Positions 7,646 to 15,233 of a stretch of DNA of 16,555 nt are shown piece after piece (position 1 is the first letter of the stretch; every line of letters starts with the position of its first letter). The notes beneath the pieces were generated by a model that searched no databases, was not told where the DNA came from, and saw nothing but the letters and a program-made list of their open reading frames with translations. The stretch lies in contig CAZOFA010000050.1 of the NCBI GenBank assembly GCA_964578975.1, forward strand, positions 1-16,555. Direction: 5' to 3'. This DNA comes from CAYRUP01 sp964578975 (lineage in GTDB: Bacteria > Pseudomonadota > Gammaproteobacteria > DSM-16500). Made by a program: the position numbers and the translations under genes.

Positions 7646-8225
7646 AGACTTCCTTTAAATAGACTTGATTATCGGATAAATGATAGTGACTCTGATCATA
7701 AGCATCGATTGCAACATGGTTGTGATCAAAAATAAGTTTGTTACCGGCTTTACTGACCCAACCATATTGTTTGGCCGGAACACCATAGACTAATGCAAAT
7801 GGTTTCACGTCTTTGGTGACCGTGGAGCCTGCACCAATTAATGCATATTCACCAATCGTAATTCCACACACAAGGGTGGCATTCGCACCAATCGAACAAC
7901 CTTTTTTTAATAAGGTAGGTTTAAATTCGTTTTTCCGCACAATAAAACTACGCGGATTGATGACATTAGTGAACACCATGGAAGGACCGAGAAAAACATC
8001 GTCTTCACAGATCACGCCTTCATAAATCGACACATTATTTTGTACTTTGACACCATTACCAATGGTCACACGCGGACCGACTACACAGTTTTGTCCAAAC
8101 GAACAATTTTTTCCAATCACAACGAAACCCAATATATGACTAAAATGCCAGATTTTAGTGCCTGCACCGATTTGCACATTGTCATCGACAATCGCTGTTG
8201 CATGAGAAAAATAGGCGTTTGTCAT
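7626..8225 (-). CDS. wbpD: WbpD-type UDP-sugar 3-N-acetyltransferase
   Basis: This left-handed beta-helix acetyltransferase of 199 residues is predicted to use acetyl-CoA to acetylate the 3-amino group of UDP-GlcNAc3NA. The family signature is clear: KIWHFSHI near residues 23-30, then hexapeptide repeats, the NEFKPTLLKKGCSIGANAT segment, and the closing VYGVPAKQYGWVS. The ATG follows the wbpB stop by four bases, with GGAG about eleven bases upstream. It is flanked by wbpB and wbpE homologues, which supply its substrate. A second unrelated-looking hexapeptide acetyltransferase at 1614-2180 lacks these signatures. Confidence 0.92.
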   Translation of the reverse strand: MTNAYFSHATAIVDDNVQIGAGTKIWHFSHILGFVVIGKNCSFGQNCVVGPRVTIGNGVKVQNNVSIYEGVICEDDVFLGPSMVFTNVINPRSFIVRKNEFKPTLLKKGCSIGANATLVCGITIGEYALIGAGSTVTKDVKPFALVYGVPAKQYGWVSKAGNKLIFDHNHVAIDAYDQSHYHLSDNQVYLKEVCENQFS

Positions 8226-8229
8226 TTCA

Positions 8230-9285
8230 TTATATCTCCAAAGGAAGGTGAATCGTCTTCCCTTCTTTTTTAGCTAAATATGCAGACACTAACAATTCAA
8301 GTGAGCGTAATCCTTCACGACCATCGGTTTGTGGTTTCGCTTCTCCACGCAATACTTTAATGACATTTTCATAATAATGAATATGTCCACTCCCATACAC
8401 CGACGCGATTTGATAATTGAGCTGCTTCATTTCGTCCACCGCACTTTCACCATCGGCAAATTCCCAATGTTGAATTTCATTGAGCGCGGGGCCCGCTAGT
8501 TTCACGGTGCCACGTTCACCTAAAATCGCAATCGATCCTTCTAAATTTTGTCGATACGTTAACATCGTCACACTCATCGAACCGAGTGCGCCTGAGCGCC
8601 ATCGAATATTTAAAACGCCGGTGTCTTCCACTTCAATATTACGCGCGAGGGTTCCCATCATCGCTTGCACCGATTCAACGGGGCCAATTAACCAATCAAG
8701 TAAATCAACATAATGACTCGCTTGATTCATGAATGCACCGCCATCAAACTCCCAGGTACCGCGCCAGGTATCTTGTTCATAATAAGACTGGGGTCGCGTC
8801 CAAAAAACATTCGAGGTGACTAAATAAATCCGTCCAAATCGATTTGCATTGATCGCATGTTTTAATGCTTTAATGGTGGCATTGTAGCGATTTTGTTTAA
8901 CCACAAATAAATATACGCCAGCGCGATCGCACGCCTTTACCATATTCAAACCATCTTGCCAGCGTGTTGCCATCGGTTTCTCAGTGATCACGTGCTTGCC
9001 GAATTCTGCTGTCATACAAGCTTGCTCGGCGTGTAATCCGCTCGGAGTCGATAAAACAACAATATCTGCCTCACTTTCTTGCAACATGCGTTCTAAATTC
9101 GTATAACCTTTTACATTTTCTTTTTGCATCAATGTTGTCAAACGTTGCTGCTCGATGTCACACAGTGCCACCAATTCCAAATCATCTTGATGATGCTTAA
9201 TCGCTTGAAGATGATTTGCAGAAATACGCCCACAACCCACTAACGCAATTTTTATTTTTCGATTAAGAATTAATTTCGTTTGCAT
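8230..9285 (-). CDS. wbpB: WbpB-type UDP-GlcNAcA 3-dehydrogenase (Gfo/Idh/MocA family)
   Basis: This 351-residue oxidoreductase is predicted to oxidise C3 of UDP-GlcNAcA to the 3-keto sugar for WbpE. The N-terminal Rossmann motif is VGCGRIS (16-22), and the Gfo/Idh/MocA signature ITEKP carries the conserved Lys103. The C-terminal domain includes the MNQASHYVDLLDWL stretch typical of sugar-nucleotide members. The ATG at 9285 has AAGGA six bases upstream; longer forms would begin at TTG and lack support. It overlaps the end of the upstream epimerase gene by 23 bases. Characterised WbpB enzymes keep NAD(H) bound and regenerate NAD+ by reducing 2-oxoglutarate, giving 2-hydroxyglutarate; an oxidase for that compound lies at the head of this locus. 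A related sugar-3-dehydrogenase specificity cannot be excluded. Confidence 0.87.
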   Translation of the reverse strand: MQTKLILNRKIKIALVGCGRISANHLQAIKHHQDDLELVALCDIEQQRLTTLMQKENVKGYTNLERMLQESEADIVVLSTPSGLHAEQACMTAEFGKHVITEKPMATRWQDGLNMVKACDRAGVYLFVVKQNRYNATIKALKHAINANRFGRIYLVTSNVFWTRPQSYYEQDTWRGTWEFDGGAFMNQASHYVDLLDWLIGPVESVQAMMGTLARNIEVEDTGVLNIRWRSGALGSMSVTMLTYRQNLEGSIAILGERGTVKLAGPALNEIQHWEFADGESAVDEMKQLNYQIASVYGSGHIHYYENVIKVLRGEAKPQTDGREGLRSLELLVSAYLAKKEGKTIHLPLEI

Positions 9286-10297
9286 AACAAATCCTTTTTG
9301 AACCAAACCATGTGATCGTTTGCTCGATCCCTTGCGTCACTGTGCATTCCGGTGAATAGCCCAAGTATTTTTGCGCCGCGCTAATATCCGCCAAAGAATG
9401 TCGAATATCCCCCTCGCGAAAATGACGATAGTGCGGTGTTTTTTTGCCGCCCAAGTGTGTCGCCATTTTGTTGAATAATTCATTCAATGTCATGCGCGTG
9501 CCCATTGTGATGTTATACACTTTATTAACGGCTTCAGGACTTTTGACTAACGCGGCAAGTAAATTCGCTTGGATTGCATTATCGATATAACAAAAATCAC
9601 GTGAGGTTTCTCCATCACCGTTAATATAGATTGGCTCATCATTTAACAATGACAAAATCCATAATGGAATGACGGCCGCATAAGGTCCTTGTGGATTTTG
9701 TCGTGGGCCAAACACATTAAAATAACGTAATCCGATGGTTTCGGTGCCATAGCACAAAGAAAATGTTTTTGCGTACAGTTCATTCGCATATTTTGAGACA
9801 GCATACGGTGACAATGGATTGCCAATTTCAGATTCAACTTTTGGCAAAGAAGGCGAATCACCATACACAGAGCTTGAGGACGCATAAACAAAACGTTTTA
9901 CCTGGGCGTCCTTCGCCGCTAACAACATATTAACAAAGCCAGTGACATTCGTTTCATTCGTGGCAGGCGGATTTAATATCGATCTTGGCACACTGCCCAA
10001 TGCGGCTTGATGCAGCACAAAATCCACATTCATTACCGCTTGTTGACAATCGCTCAAGCGACAAATATCGCCTGAGTAAAATATAAAATTTTTTTTCTGC
10101 TGAGCATCCACATTTTGCAACACATCATCCAAATTCTGCTGGAATCCTGTGACAAAATTATCTAATCCAACGACTTTTTGATTCAGTTTCAATAAGGTTT
10201 CCAACAAATTAGAACCAATGAAACCTGCGACACCGGTAATTAACCAAGTGTATTGAGTCGTTAATAAATCTTGTTTTATTTTTTCAAATGCTTTCAC
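9263..10297 (-). CDS. wbpP: TviC/WbpP-type UDP-N-acetylhexosamine(uronate) 4-epimerase
   Basis: This extended SDR of 344 residues is predicted to interconvert UDP-GlcNAc/UDP-GalNAc or, after TviB, UDP-GlcNAcA/UDP-GalNAcA. The NAD motif is TGVAGFIGSN (21-30), the catalytic pair Tyr165-Ala-Val-Ser-Lys169 lies in PLSPYAVSK, and AALGSVPRS (98-106) and YINGDGETSRDFCYI are hallmarks of the TviC/WbpP group. The start is GTG with a GAGAGA stretch just upstream, 18 bases after the tviB stop. Pairing with a TviB-like dehydrogenase repeats the Vi-antigen and Pseudomonas O6 gene arrangement, which supports GalNAcA as one product. Confidence 0.9.
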   Translation of the reverse strand: MKAFEKIKQDLLTTQYTWLITGVAGFIGSNLLETLLKLNQKVVGLDNFVTGFQQNLDDVLQNVDAQQKKNFIFYSGDICRLSDCQQAVMNVDFVLHQAALGSVPRSILNPPATNETNVTGFVNMLLAAKDAQVKRFVYASSSSVYGDSPSLPKVESEIGNPLSPYAVSKYANELYAKTFSLCYGTETIGLRYFNVFGPRQNPQGPYAAVIPLWILSLLNDEPIYINGDGETSRDFCYIDNAIQANLLAALVKSPEAVNKVYNITMGTRMTLNELFNKMATHLGGKKTPHYRHFREGDIRHSLADISAAQKYLGYSPECTVTQGIEQTITWFGSKRICYANEINS

Positions 10298-10315
10298 ACG
10301 TCTCTCGCCAATTAA

Positions 10316-11617
10316 TTATAAACGCCACACATGCACGCCATGATCGGCTAAATGCGCTTTATCAAGCACACCTTTCACATCAATCATGAGCTTGGGATCA
10401 TTTAATCTTGTCGCAAATTCTTTGCCCGAATGCGTCAGATAAACATCATGTGGCACCGCCAGAATAATGACATCGAAACCACGAAAATCTTCCCATGCGG
10501 TGAGATCAAGATTATATTCATGTTTCGCGGCTTCATGATTCGCGCGTGGATCGTGCACACTGACCTCAACATGATAGTGATTTAATTCTTGAATAATATC
10601 GATCACTTTTGTATTACGAATATCCGAACAATTTTCTTTGAACGTCAGCCCTAAAATTCCAATTTTCGCATTATGCAATGGCATTTTTAAACGCGTGATT
10701 TGTTTAATGGTTTGTTCAGCGACATATTTGCCCATATTATCGTTAATCCGTCTGCCGGCTAAAATAACTTCCGGATGCACGCCAATCATGTTTGCTTTAT
10801 GCGTGAGATAATATGGATCAACACCAATACAATGTCCGCCCACCAGCCCCGGTTTAAATGGCATAAAATTCCATTTAGTGCCTGCGGCTTCTAAGACCGC
10901 AGCCGTATCAATATTTAATTTATTAAATATAATGGCGAGTTCATTGATGAGCGCGATATTCAAATCACGTTGCGTATTTTCAATGACTTTTGCCGCCTCA
11001 GCAATTTTAATACTTGCTGCTTTAAAGACACCGGCGGTCACCACTGAAGCATAGGTTTCTGCAACGATCTCCAATACTTCTGGTGTTTGACCTGACACAA
11101 CTTTGCGAATGGAAGTAAAACTCCGCGTACTGTCGCCGGGATTAATTCTCTCTGGCGAATAACCGACAAAAAAATCTACCCCACAACGCAGTCCGGATAT
11201 TTTTTCTAGAATGGGCGCGCATTCTTCTTCAGTGACACCGGGGTACACTGTTGATTCATATACCACAATATCGCCTTTTTTAATTTGTGCACCCAAGGTG
11301 CGCGAAGCATCTAATAAATGTTTTAAATCAGGTTGTTTCGCTAAATTGATGGGCGTCGGCACTGCAACAATATGAAAATCAGCTTGTTTTAAATCCTCAG
11401 GATCATGCGTGAAATGCAGCTGTGATGACTGCAATTCGTGTGAAGAAATCTCTCCGGTGTGATCATGAAATTGTTGTAATTGGGTAATGCGTTTTTGATT
11501 AATATCAAATGCGATGACGGGTTGTTTTTGTCCAAAAGCAACCGCAACAGGTAGACCAACATAACCAAGACCGATAACCGATATTTTACGTGTGTGTGTT
11601 TTTTCCATTATTGTCAT
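10316..11617 (-). CDS. tviB: UDP-N-acetylglucosamine 6-dehydrogenase (TviB/WbpO type)
   Basis: This cytoplasmic NAD-dependent dehydrogenase of 433 residues carries out two-step oxidation of UDP-GlcNAc (or UDP-GalNAc) to the uronic acid. The N-terminal Rossmann motif VIGLGYVGLP is at 14-23, VPTPIN near 86-91, YSPERINPGD at 153-162, AEAAKVIENTQRD (Lys210, Asn214) and the catalytic Cys263 in GHCIGVDPYYL. The last motif with PDLKHLL and ESTVYPG matches TviB rather than UDP-glucose dehydrogenases. The start is ambiguous: ATG at 11617 has AAGGA nearly touching it, while ATG at 11608 has it ten bases away; AAGG nine bases before 11617 also fits. It is placed between the export genes and the nucleotide-sugar enzymes and feeds both later branches. 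Confidence 0.93.
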   Translation of the reverse strand: MTIMEKTHTRKISVIGLGYVGLPVAVAFGQKQPVIAFDINQKRITQLQQFHDHTGEISSHELQSSQLHFTHDPEDLKQADFHIVAVPTPINLAKQPDLKHLLDASRTLGAQIKKGDIVVYESTVYPGVTEEECAPILEKISGLRCGVDFFVGYSPERINPGDSTRSFTSIRKVVSGQTPEVLEIVAETYASVVTAGVFKAASIKIAEAAKVIENTQRDLNIALINELAIIFNKLNIDTAAVLEAAGTKWNFMPFKPGLVGGHCIGVDPYYLTHKANMIGVHPEVILAGRRINDNMGKYVAEQTIKQITRLKMPLHNAKIGILGLTFKENCSDIRNTKVIDIIQELNHYHVEVSVHDPRANHEAAKHEYNLDLTAWEDFRGFDVIILAVPHDVYLTHSGKEFATRLNDPKLMIDVKGVLDKAHLADHGVHVWRL

Positions 11618-11640
11618 TTCCTTCGACCTTGCATTTTAAC

Positions 11641-13878
11641 TCAATATTCATACTGATAATTAAAACGCCCCTGGGTATATTTATTACTTTGCGCATTGGA
11701 ATTATTAAAAATGACACCTTGTATTTTTACTGCATTGCTTTGTAAACGTTGCATGGCTAATTTGATTTCTTCTGCTTGATGTTTACCTGCACCAATCAAC
11801 AAAAGATTCACGCCAGTTTGATTTGCAATGATCGCACCATCGGTGACCGCTAAAATGGGCGCCGTATCAATTAATACCAGATCATATTGTGAAGAAAGTG
11901 ACGTTAAAATATTTTGAAATGACTGGCTCAGTAATAATTCGGATGGATTGGGTGGCAATACACCTGTTGCAATAAAATCTAAATGAGGAACGTGGGTGCG
12001 TTGTATGACTTTTTCCAATGGCAACGCGCCACTGATCGCTTCTGTTAAACCAGGACTGCGTGTTTTTTCAAAATAACTGTGCAAATAACCTTTACGAATA
12101 TCACCATCAACCAGCAAAATACGTTTGCTGGTATCTGCTAGAATATGAGCAAAATTAACTGAGACAAACGATTTTCCAATCTGCGGACTGATTCCCATGA
12201 TTGAAATAATATTGTTTTTCGCCCCAATTAATGCAAATTGCAAACTGGTACGCAAACTACGCAATGCTTCCATCGACAAATCACCTGGAAAGGTTTTTGC
12301 GAGCACACGCAAATGTTTATTGTGTCCTTCATTGTATTGACGCATATAATGACTTTGTTCTTCGCTATAAGGGATAATCGCGAACGTTGGAATACCAAAT
12401 TGTTGTTCGAGCCAACTAGGATCTTCTACTTTCTTGGTAAAGAACCGACGAATCAATACAACGGCCGAACCAGAAACCAATCCAAATATAATGCTGAAAA
12501 AAACAATAAAAAATCGACCGGTTGACATCGGCATAGCGTGAGCCAAACTTAATATACGCACCTCGCTGACCGTGCCTGCTTTGATCATTTGCGATTCTTG
12601 AATTTTATGTAAAAGTAACATATACAATTCACTTTTTACTTTCACATCACGCATCAATTTCACTGCCGTTTGATCTGTACTGGGCAAGCTTTGTAATTGT
12701 TTTTCTATGGAGGCTAATTCAGTTTCCAAAATCTTTTTTCTTTCGACCAATGCAATGATATCGGGATGCAACGGTGTGAGTTTTTGCAATAAGATGATAT
12801 GCCCAAGCTCAACTCTTTCTAATTCTTTTTGGATGGTCGCTATTTGATTTAATAGCACTTTCGATCGAAGTGTTAAATCAAGGGTGCCACTTTGCATGCG
12901 ATAGCGATTTAATACACCCTCCGCTGAAAATAAAGCGTTTTTCGTTAATGGCAATTGCTGATTTAAAAACTCCAGCACCTTAGCCGCTTCCATTGATTTT
13001 CGTTCTACATCTTTATCCATCGCATTTTCTGCAATTGCGTTCAGGATGTTAACAATACTCTCTGGATCAGATCCGGAAAGCGAAATTTGTAATACACCTG
13101 TTTTATTCACTTGATAAAATTGACCCAAATCGATGATGCGTAATTGAGCTGCAAGTTTATCTGCCATTATATCAGTGGGTTGTTTTGATAAATAAAATTC
13201 GGTGCCAGCATTTGCAATGAGTGTGTTGACTAAGATTGAAAATATGATTTCTTGATTTTTTTTGATTTCCGCGCTGCGCCCAACAATGGCGGTCAATAAT
13301 AATTTTTTATCAGGCGTGAAGATTTGATAACTGTTTTTTTCACCCGCTCGTAAAATAAAACGCGTATTTTGATAGACCGGCGCGACATGCATTTGCGCAA
13401 TTTGCAGTTTTTCACCACCCCAGGCATATTTTTGCCCGCCAAACCACGGGTGGTGTAAAGCATTTTGATGGAAGCGTGCGTACCATTTTCCCAGAAACGG
13501 GAAATAACGCGGCTGTATTGCAACATCTAAACCCAATGATTCAATGGTTGGCGCAAGAATAAAACGTGATTTCATTAATGCAGTTTGTATGTCTGCAGGC
13601 TCACTCGTATTACCACCCATCATTGCAGTCATTTGGTTATTACCGAAAGCGCCTCCGCTGCTTTTATTCTCAATTTGTAACAAGACATTCGCATCGTATC
13701 TTGGCCCCAACGTCATTGCATAAAGTACAGCCAACATAACGAATGCTGCAGTGATGAGTAAGATTAATTTTTTCTCTGCCAACAAAACATAGAACAATTC
13801 CCGCAAATCCACTCTATCTTCCATGAATGGAGCAAAAAAATCTTTTTTTATAGTTGGTTGCGATAACTCTTGCATCAT
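11641..13878 (-). CDS. wzc: Wzc-type polysaccharide co-polymerase and tyrosine autokinase
   Basis: This inner-membrane protein of 745 residues is predicted to control polymer length and export with Wza. A Wzz domain opens with membrane segment 1 (about 37-56); a large periplasmic region with coiled-coil-like heptads follows (about 300-435), then membrane segment 2 (about 453-478). The cytoplasmic BY-kinase has Walker A GISPQIGKS (562-570), Walker A' ILLVDGDIRKG (587-597) and Walker B VLIDTAP (666-672). The tail is a short tyrosine cluster, with Tyr734, 741, 743 and 745 in the last twelve residues, the expected autophosphorylation site. The ATG at 13878 has AAGGG seven bases upstream; an ATG at 13899 in a TAATG overlap with wza would add seven residues. 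The length is close to E. coli Wzc (720). Wzb, encoded two genes upstream, would dephosphorylate it. Confidence 0.94.
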   Translation of the reverse strand: MMQELSQPTIKKDFFAPFMEDRVDLRELFYVLLAEKKLILLITAAFVMLAVLYAMTLGPRYDANVLLQIENKSSGGAFGNNQMTAMMGGNTSEPADIQTALMKSRFILAPTIESLGLDVAIQPRYFPFLGKWYARFHQNALHHPWFGGQKYAWGGEKLQIAQMHVAPVYQNTRFILRAGEKNSYQIFTPDKKLLLTAIVGRSAEIKKNQEIIFSILVNTLIANAGTEFYLSKQPTDIMADKLAAQLRIIDLGQFYQVNKTGVLQISLSGSDPESIVNILNAIAENAMDKDVERKSMEAAKVLEFLNQQLPLTKNALFSAEGVLNRYRMQSGTLDLTLRSKVLLNQIATIQKELERVELGHIILLQKLTPLHPDIIALVERKKILETELASIEKQLQSLPSTDQTAVKLMRDVKVKSELYMLLLHKIQESQMIKAGTVSEVRILSLAHAMPMSTGRFFIVFFSIIFGLVSGSAVVLIRRFFTKKVEDPSWLEQQFGIPTFAIIPYSEEQSHYMRQYNEGHNKHLRVLAKTFPGDLSMEALRSLRTSLQFALIGAKNNIISIMGISPQIGKSFVSVNFAHILADTSKRILLVDGDIRKGYLHSYFEKTRSPGLTEAISGALPLEKVIQRTHVPHLDFIATGVLPPNPSELLLSQSFQNILTSLSSQYDLVLIDTAPILAVTDGAIIANQTGVNLLLIGAGKHQAEEIKLAMQRLQSNAVKIQGVIFNNSNAQSNKYTQGRFNYQYEY

Positions 13879-13898
13879 CCTATCACCCTTAACAATCA

Positions 13899-14729
13899 TT
13901 AATGTGCAACTGCCACCGCATATGCAAAAAGTGCAGTTTGAAGTGTAGGGAACACTTGTTCTATAGCACGGTTCCAACGTGACACATTAGCAGTCGAAAC
14001 AAATAAAACATCTTGAGAAAGTAAACGAAAATTTTCTGCGAGCAACAATGCATCCGGAGAATCAGCGTTTAACCAATAGACAATTGGTTGCGCATAACAA
14101 CCGCGAATCACAAAAATATGCCCTGGATCGGCTGATTTTAAATCCATGCCACCCGCAAGATTAATCGCATCGGTAATTGACATGGGAGAATCAGTAATGG
14201 GTTGCAAGCCGGGCTTCATCACTTCGCCCATGACATAAATTTTCTTACTTCTAAAACCAATCACCCGGATGTCGAGTTGTGGTTTACGGATGTATTTTGT
14301 CAGTGAGAACGTCAATTGTTTACGAATCTGTTCAACAGTTTTACCGCCTACATGCACGGTACCGACCAGTGGGAAAAATATGTTGCCGTCAGAGCTGACT
14401 AAATATCCTGCGGCTGACAACGTGGGATTCAATTGTGAATTGACGCCTTGTTCTGAAACATTCTGACCCATCGGACCATTTAACTCACGATGTCCCCATA
14501 CATAAATATTCAATATGTCATGCTCACCGACATGATAATATTTAGCATCACCACGATATATTAACGTGTCTTGATTCATCTTACGCACTAAATCAACTGT
14601 GATGGGAATGAAAATAGGTTTCAATTGAGAAAAGTTACTGGTTGTAGGAGATTTCATAGTCATCCCTGGAGCAATAAAGCAACCATTTAATCCGATGAGT
14701 AAAAATAAAAGAATCACTACTCGCAGCAT
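13899..14729 (-). CDS. wza: Wza-type outer-membrane polysaccharide export lipoprotein, short form
   Basis: This predicted outer-membrane translocon subunit has 276 residues. The start at 14729 gives a clean lipoprotein signal (MLRVVILLFLLIGLNGC, lipobox Leu-Asn-Gly-Cys17), has GGAG six bases upstream and lies one base after the wzb stop; a longer frame from 14762 would bury the signal. An export domain (YHVGEHDILNIYVWGHREL) is followed by VGTVHVGGKTVEQIR, an SLBB segment (KKIYVMGEVMKPGLQPIT) and a C-terminal SRWNRAIEQVFP helix like that forming the Wza membrane barrel. E. coli Wza has about 379 residues and two SLBB domains; here the sequence passes from the first SLBB straight to the region that follows the second, so one appears to be missing. 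Co-occurrence with wzb and wzc supports the role. Confidence 0.9.
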   Translation of the reverse strand: MLRVVILLFLLIGLNGCFIAPGMTMKSPTTSNFSQLKPIFIPITVDLVRKMNQDTLIYRGDAKYYHVGEHDILNIYVWGHRELNGPMGQNVSEQGVNSQLNPTLSAAGYLVSSDGNIFFPLVGTVHVGGKTVEQIRKQLTFSLTKYIRKPQLDIRVIGFRSKKIYVMGEVMKPGLQPITDSPMSITDAINLAGGMDLKSADPGHIFVIRGCYAQPIVYWLNADSPDALLLAENFRLLSQDVLFVSTANVSRWNRAIEQVFPTLQTALFAYAVAVAH

Positions 14730-14730
14730 G

Positions 14731-15174
14731 TTAGCTCCATAACTTTGCTTGCCATTGATCAATGCCTTTCACTATCAATTGATAAGTGTCTTTAAATATG
14801 AGTTTCGATTTTTTATACGGATCAGGTACTTCAAAATTTTCCCATTTCCCTAGGAGGTGCACTTTACCACAAACATTTGGAAACATACATTCGATTTTTT
14901 TTCGATGATTTTGTTCCATGACTAACACTAATTCAGCATCAATTAACATCGCTGAAGTCAACTGGCGCGCACGATGCAACGACCCATCGATGCCTGCTTC
15001 CAATAATATTTCTTGCGCAAAAGGATCCATCGATTTTCCCTCTAATGCAGCAATACCAGCCGAACTAATTGTGAGCGGCGATTTTATGGATTGCATTCGA
15101 TGTTTTAAAATAGCTTCTGCCATCGGACTACGACAAATATTACCTATACAGACGATGAGAATTTTGTTAAACAT
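14731..15174 (-). CDS. wzb: Low-molecular-weight protein-tyrosine phosphatase (Wzb)
   Basis: This cytoplasmic phosphatase is predicted to dephosphorylate Wzc and so cycle polymerisation and export. Near the N-terminus it has the P-loop VCIGNICRSPMAE (Cys-x5-Arg-Ser) and, toward the C-terminus, the general-acid loop VPDPYKK. The ATG at 15174 (MFNKILIV) gives 147 residues, the same as E. coli Wzb, with GGA about eight bases upstream; a frame open to 15216 would add fourteen residues unlike the family. The start codon sits in the perfect palindrome acatgcatgt (15171-15180). It is first in the operon, one base before wza. Confidence 0.93.
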   Translation of the reverse strand: MFNKILIVCIGNICRSPMAEAILKHRMQSIKSPLTISSAGIAALEGKSMDPFAQEILLEAGIDGSLHRARQLTSAMLIDAELVLVMEQNHRKKIECMFPNVCGKVHLLGKWENFEVPDPYKKSKLIFKDTYQLIVKGIDQWQAKLWS

Positions 15175-15201
15175 GCATGTCATCCAAAAAATGGTGACGT
15201 G

Positions 15202-15229
15202 AGAATAGCATAACAAGTTGCGAGATCAA
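15202..15229 (-). promoter_or_regulatory. Candidate sigma-70 promoter of the polysaccharide operon
   Basis: Read on the minus strand, TTGATC (15224-15229) and TATTCT (15202-15207) are separated by 16 bases, with TGC directly before the -10 (an extended -10). Transcription would start near 15195, leaving a short leader of about 20 bases before wzb. It lies in the 59-base divergent gap and its -35 is only five bases from the lhgO start, so the two directions may interfere. No comparably good promoter was found for the plus strand. This is a pattern match only. Confidence 0.4.
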
Positions 15230-15233
15230 ACAG

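Noticed and set aside
13879..13977. N-terminal extension of Wzc reading into wza (Cys-rich stretch)
   Set aside because: It is the shadow of the wza coding end in another frame; a strong AAGGG precedes the internal ATG.
14730..14762. Longer N-terminus for Wza from an upstream start
   Set aside because: It would place eleven residues before the lipoprotein signal and overlap wzb; the ATG at 14729 has GGAG and a proper lipobox.
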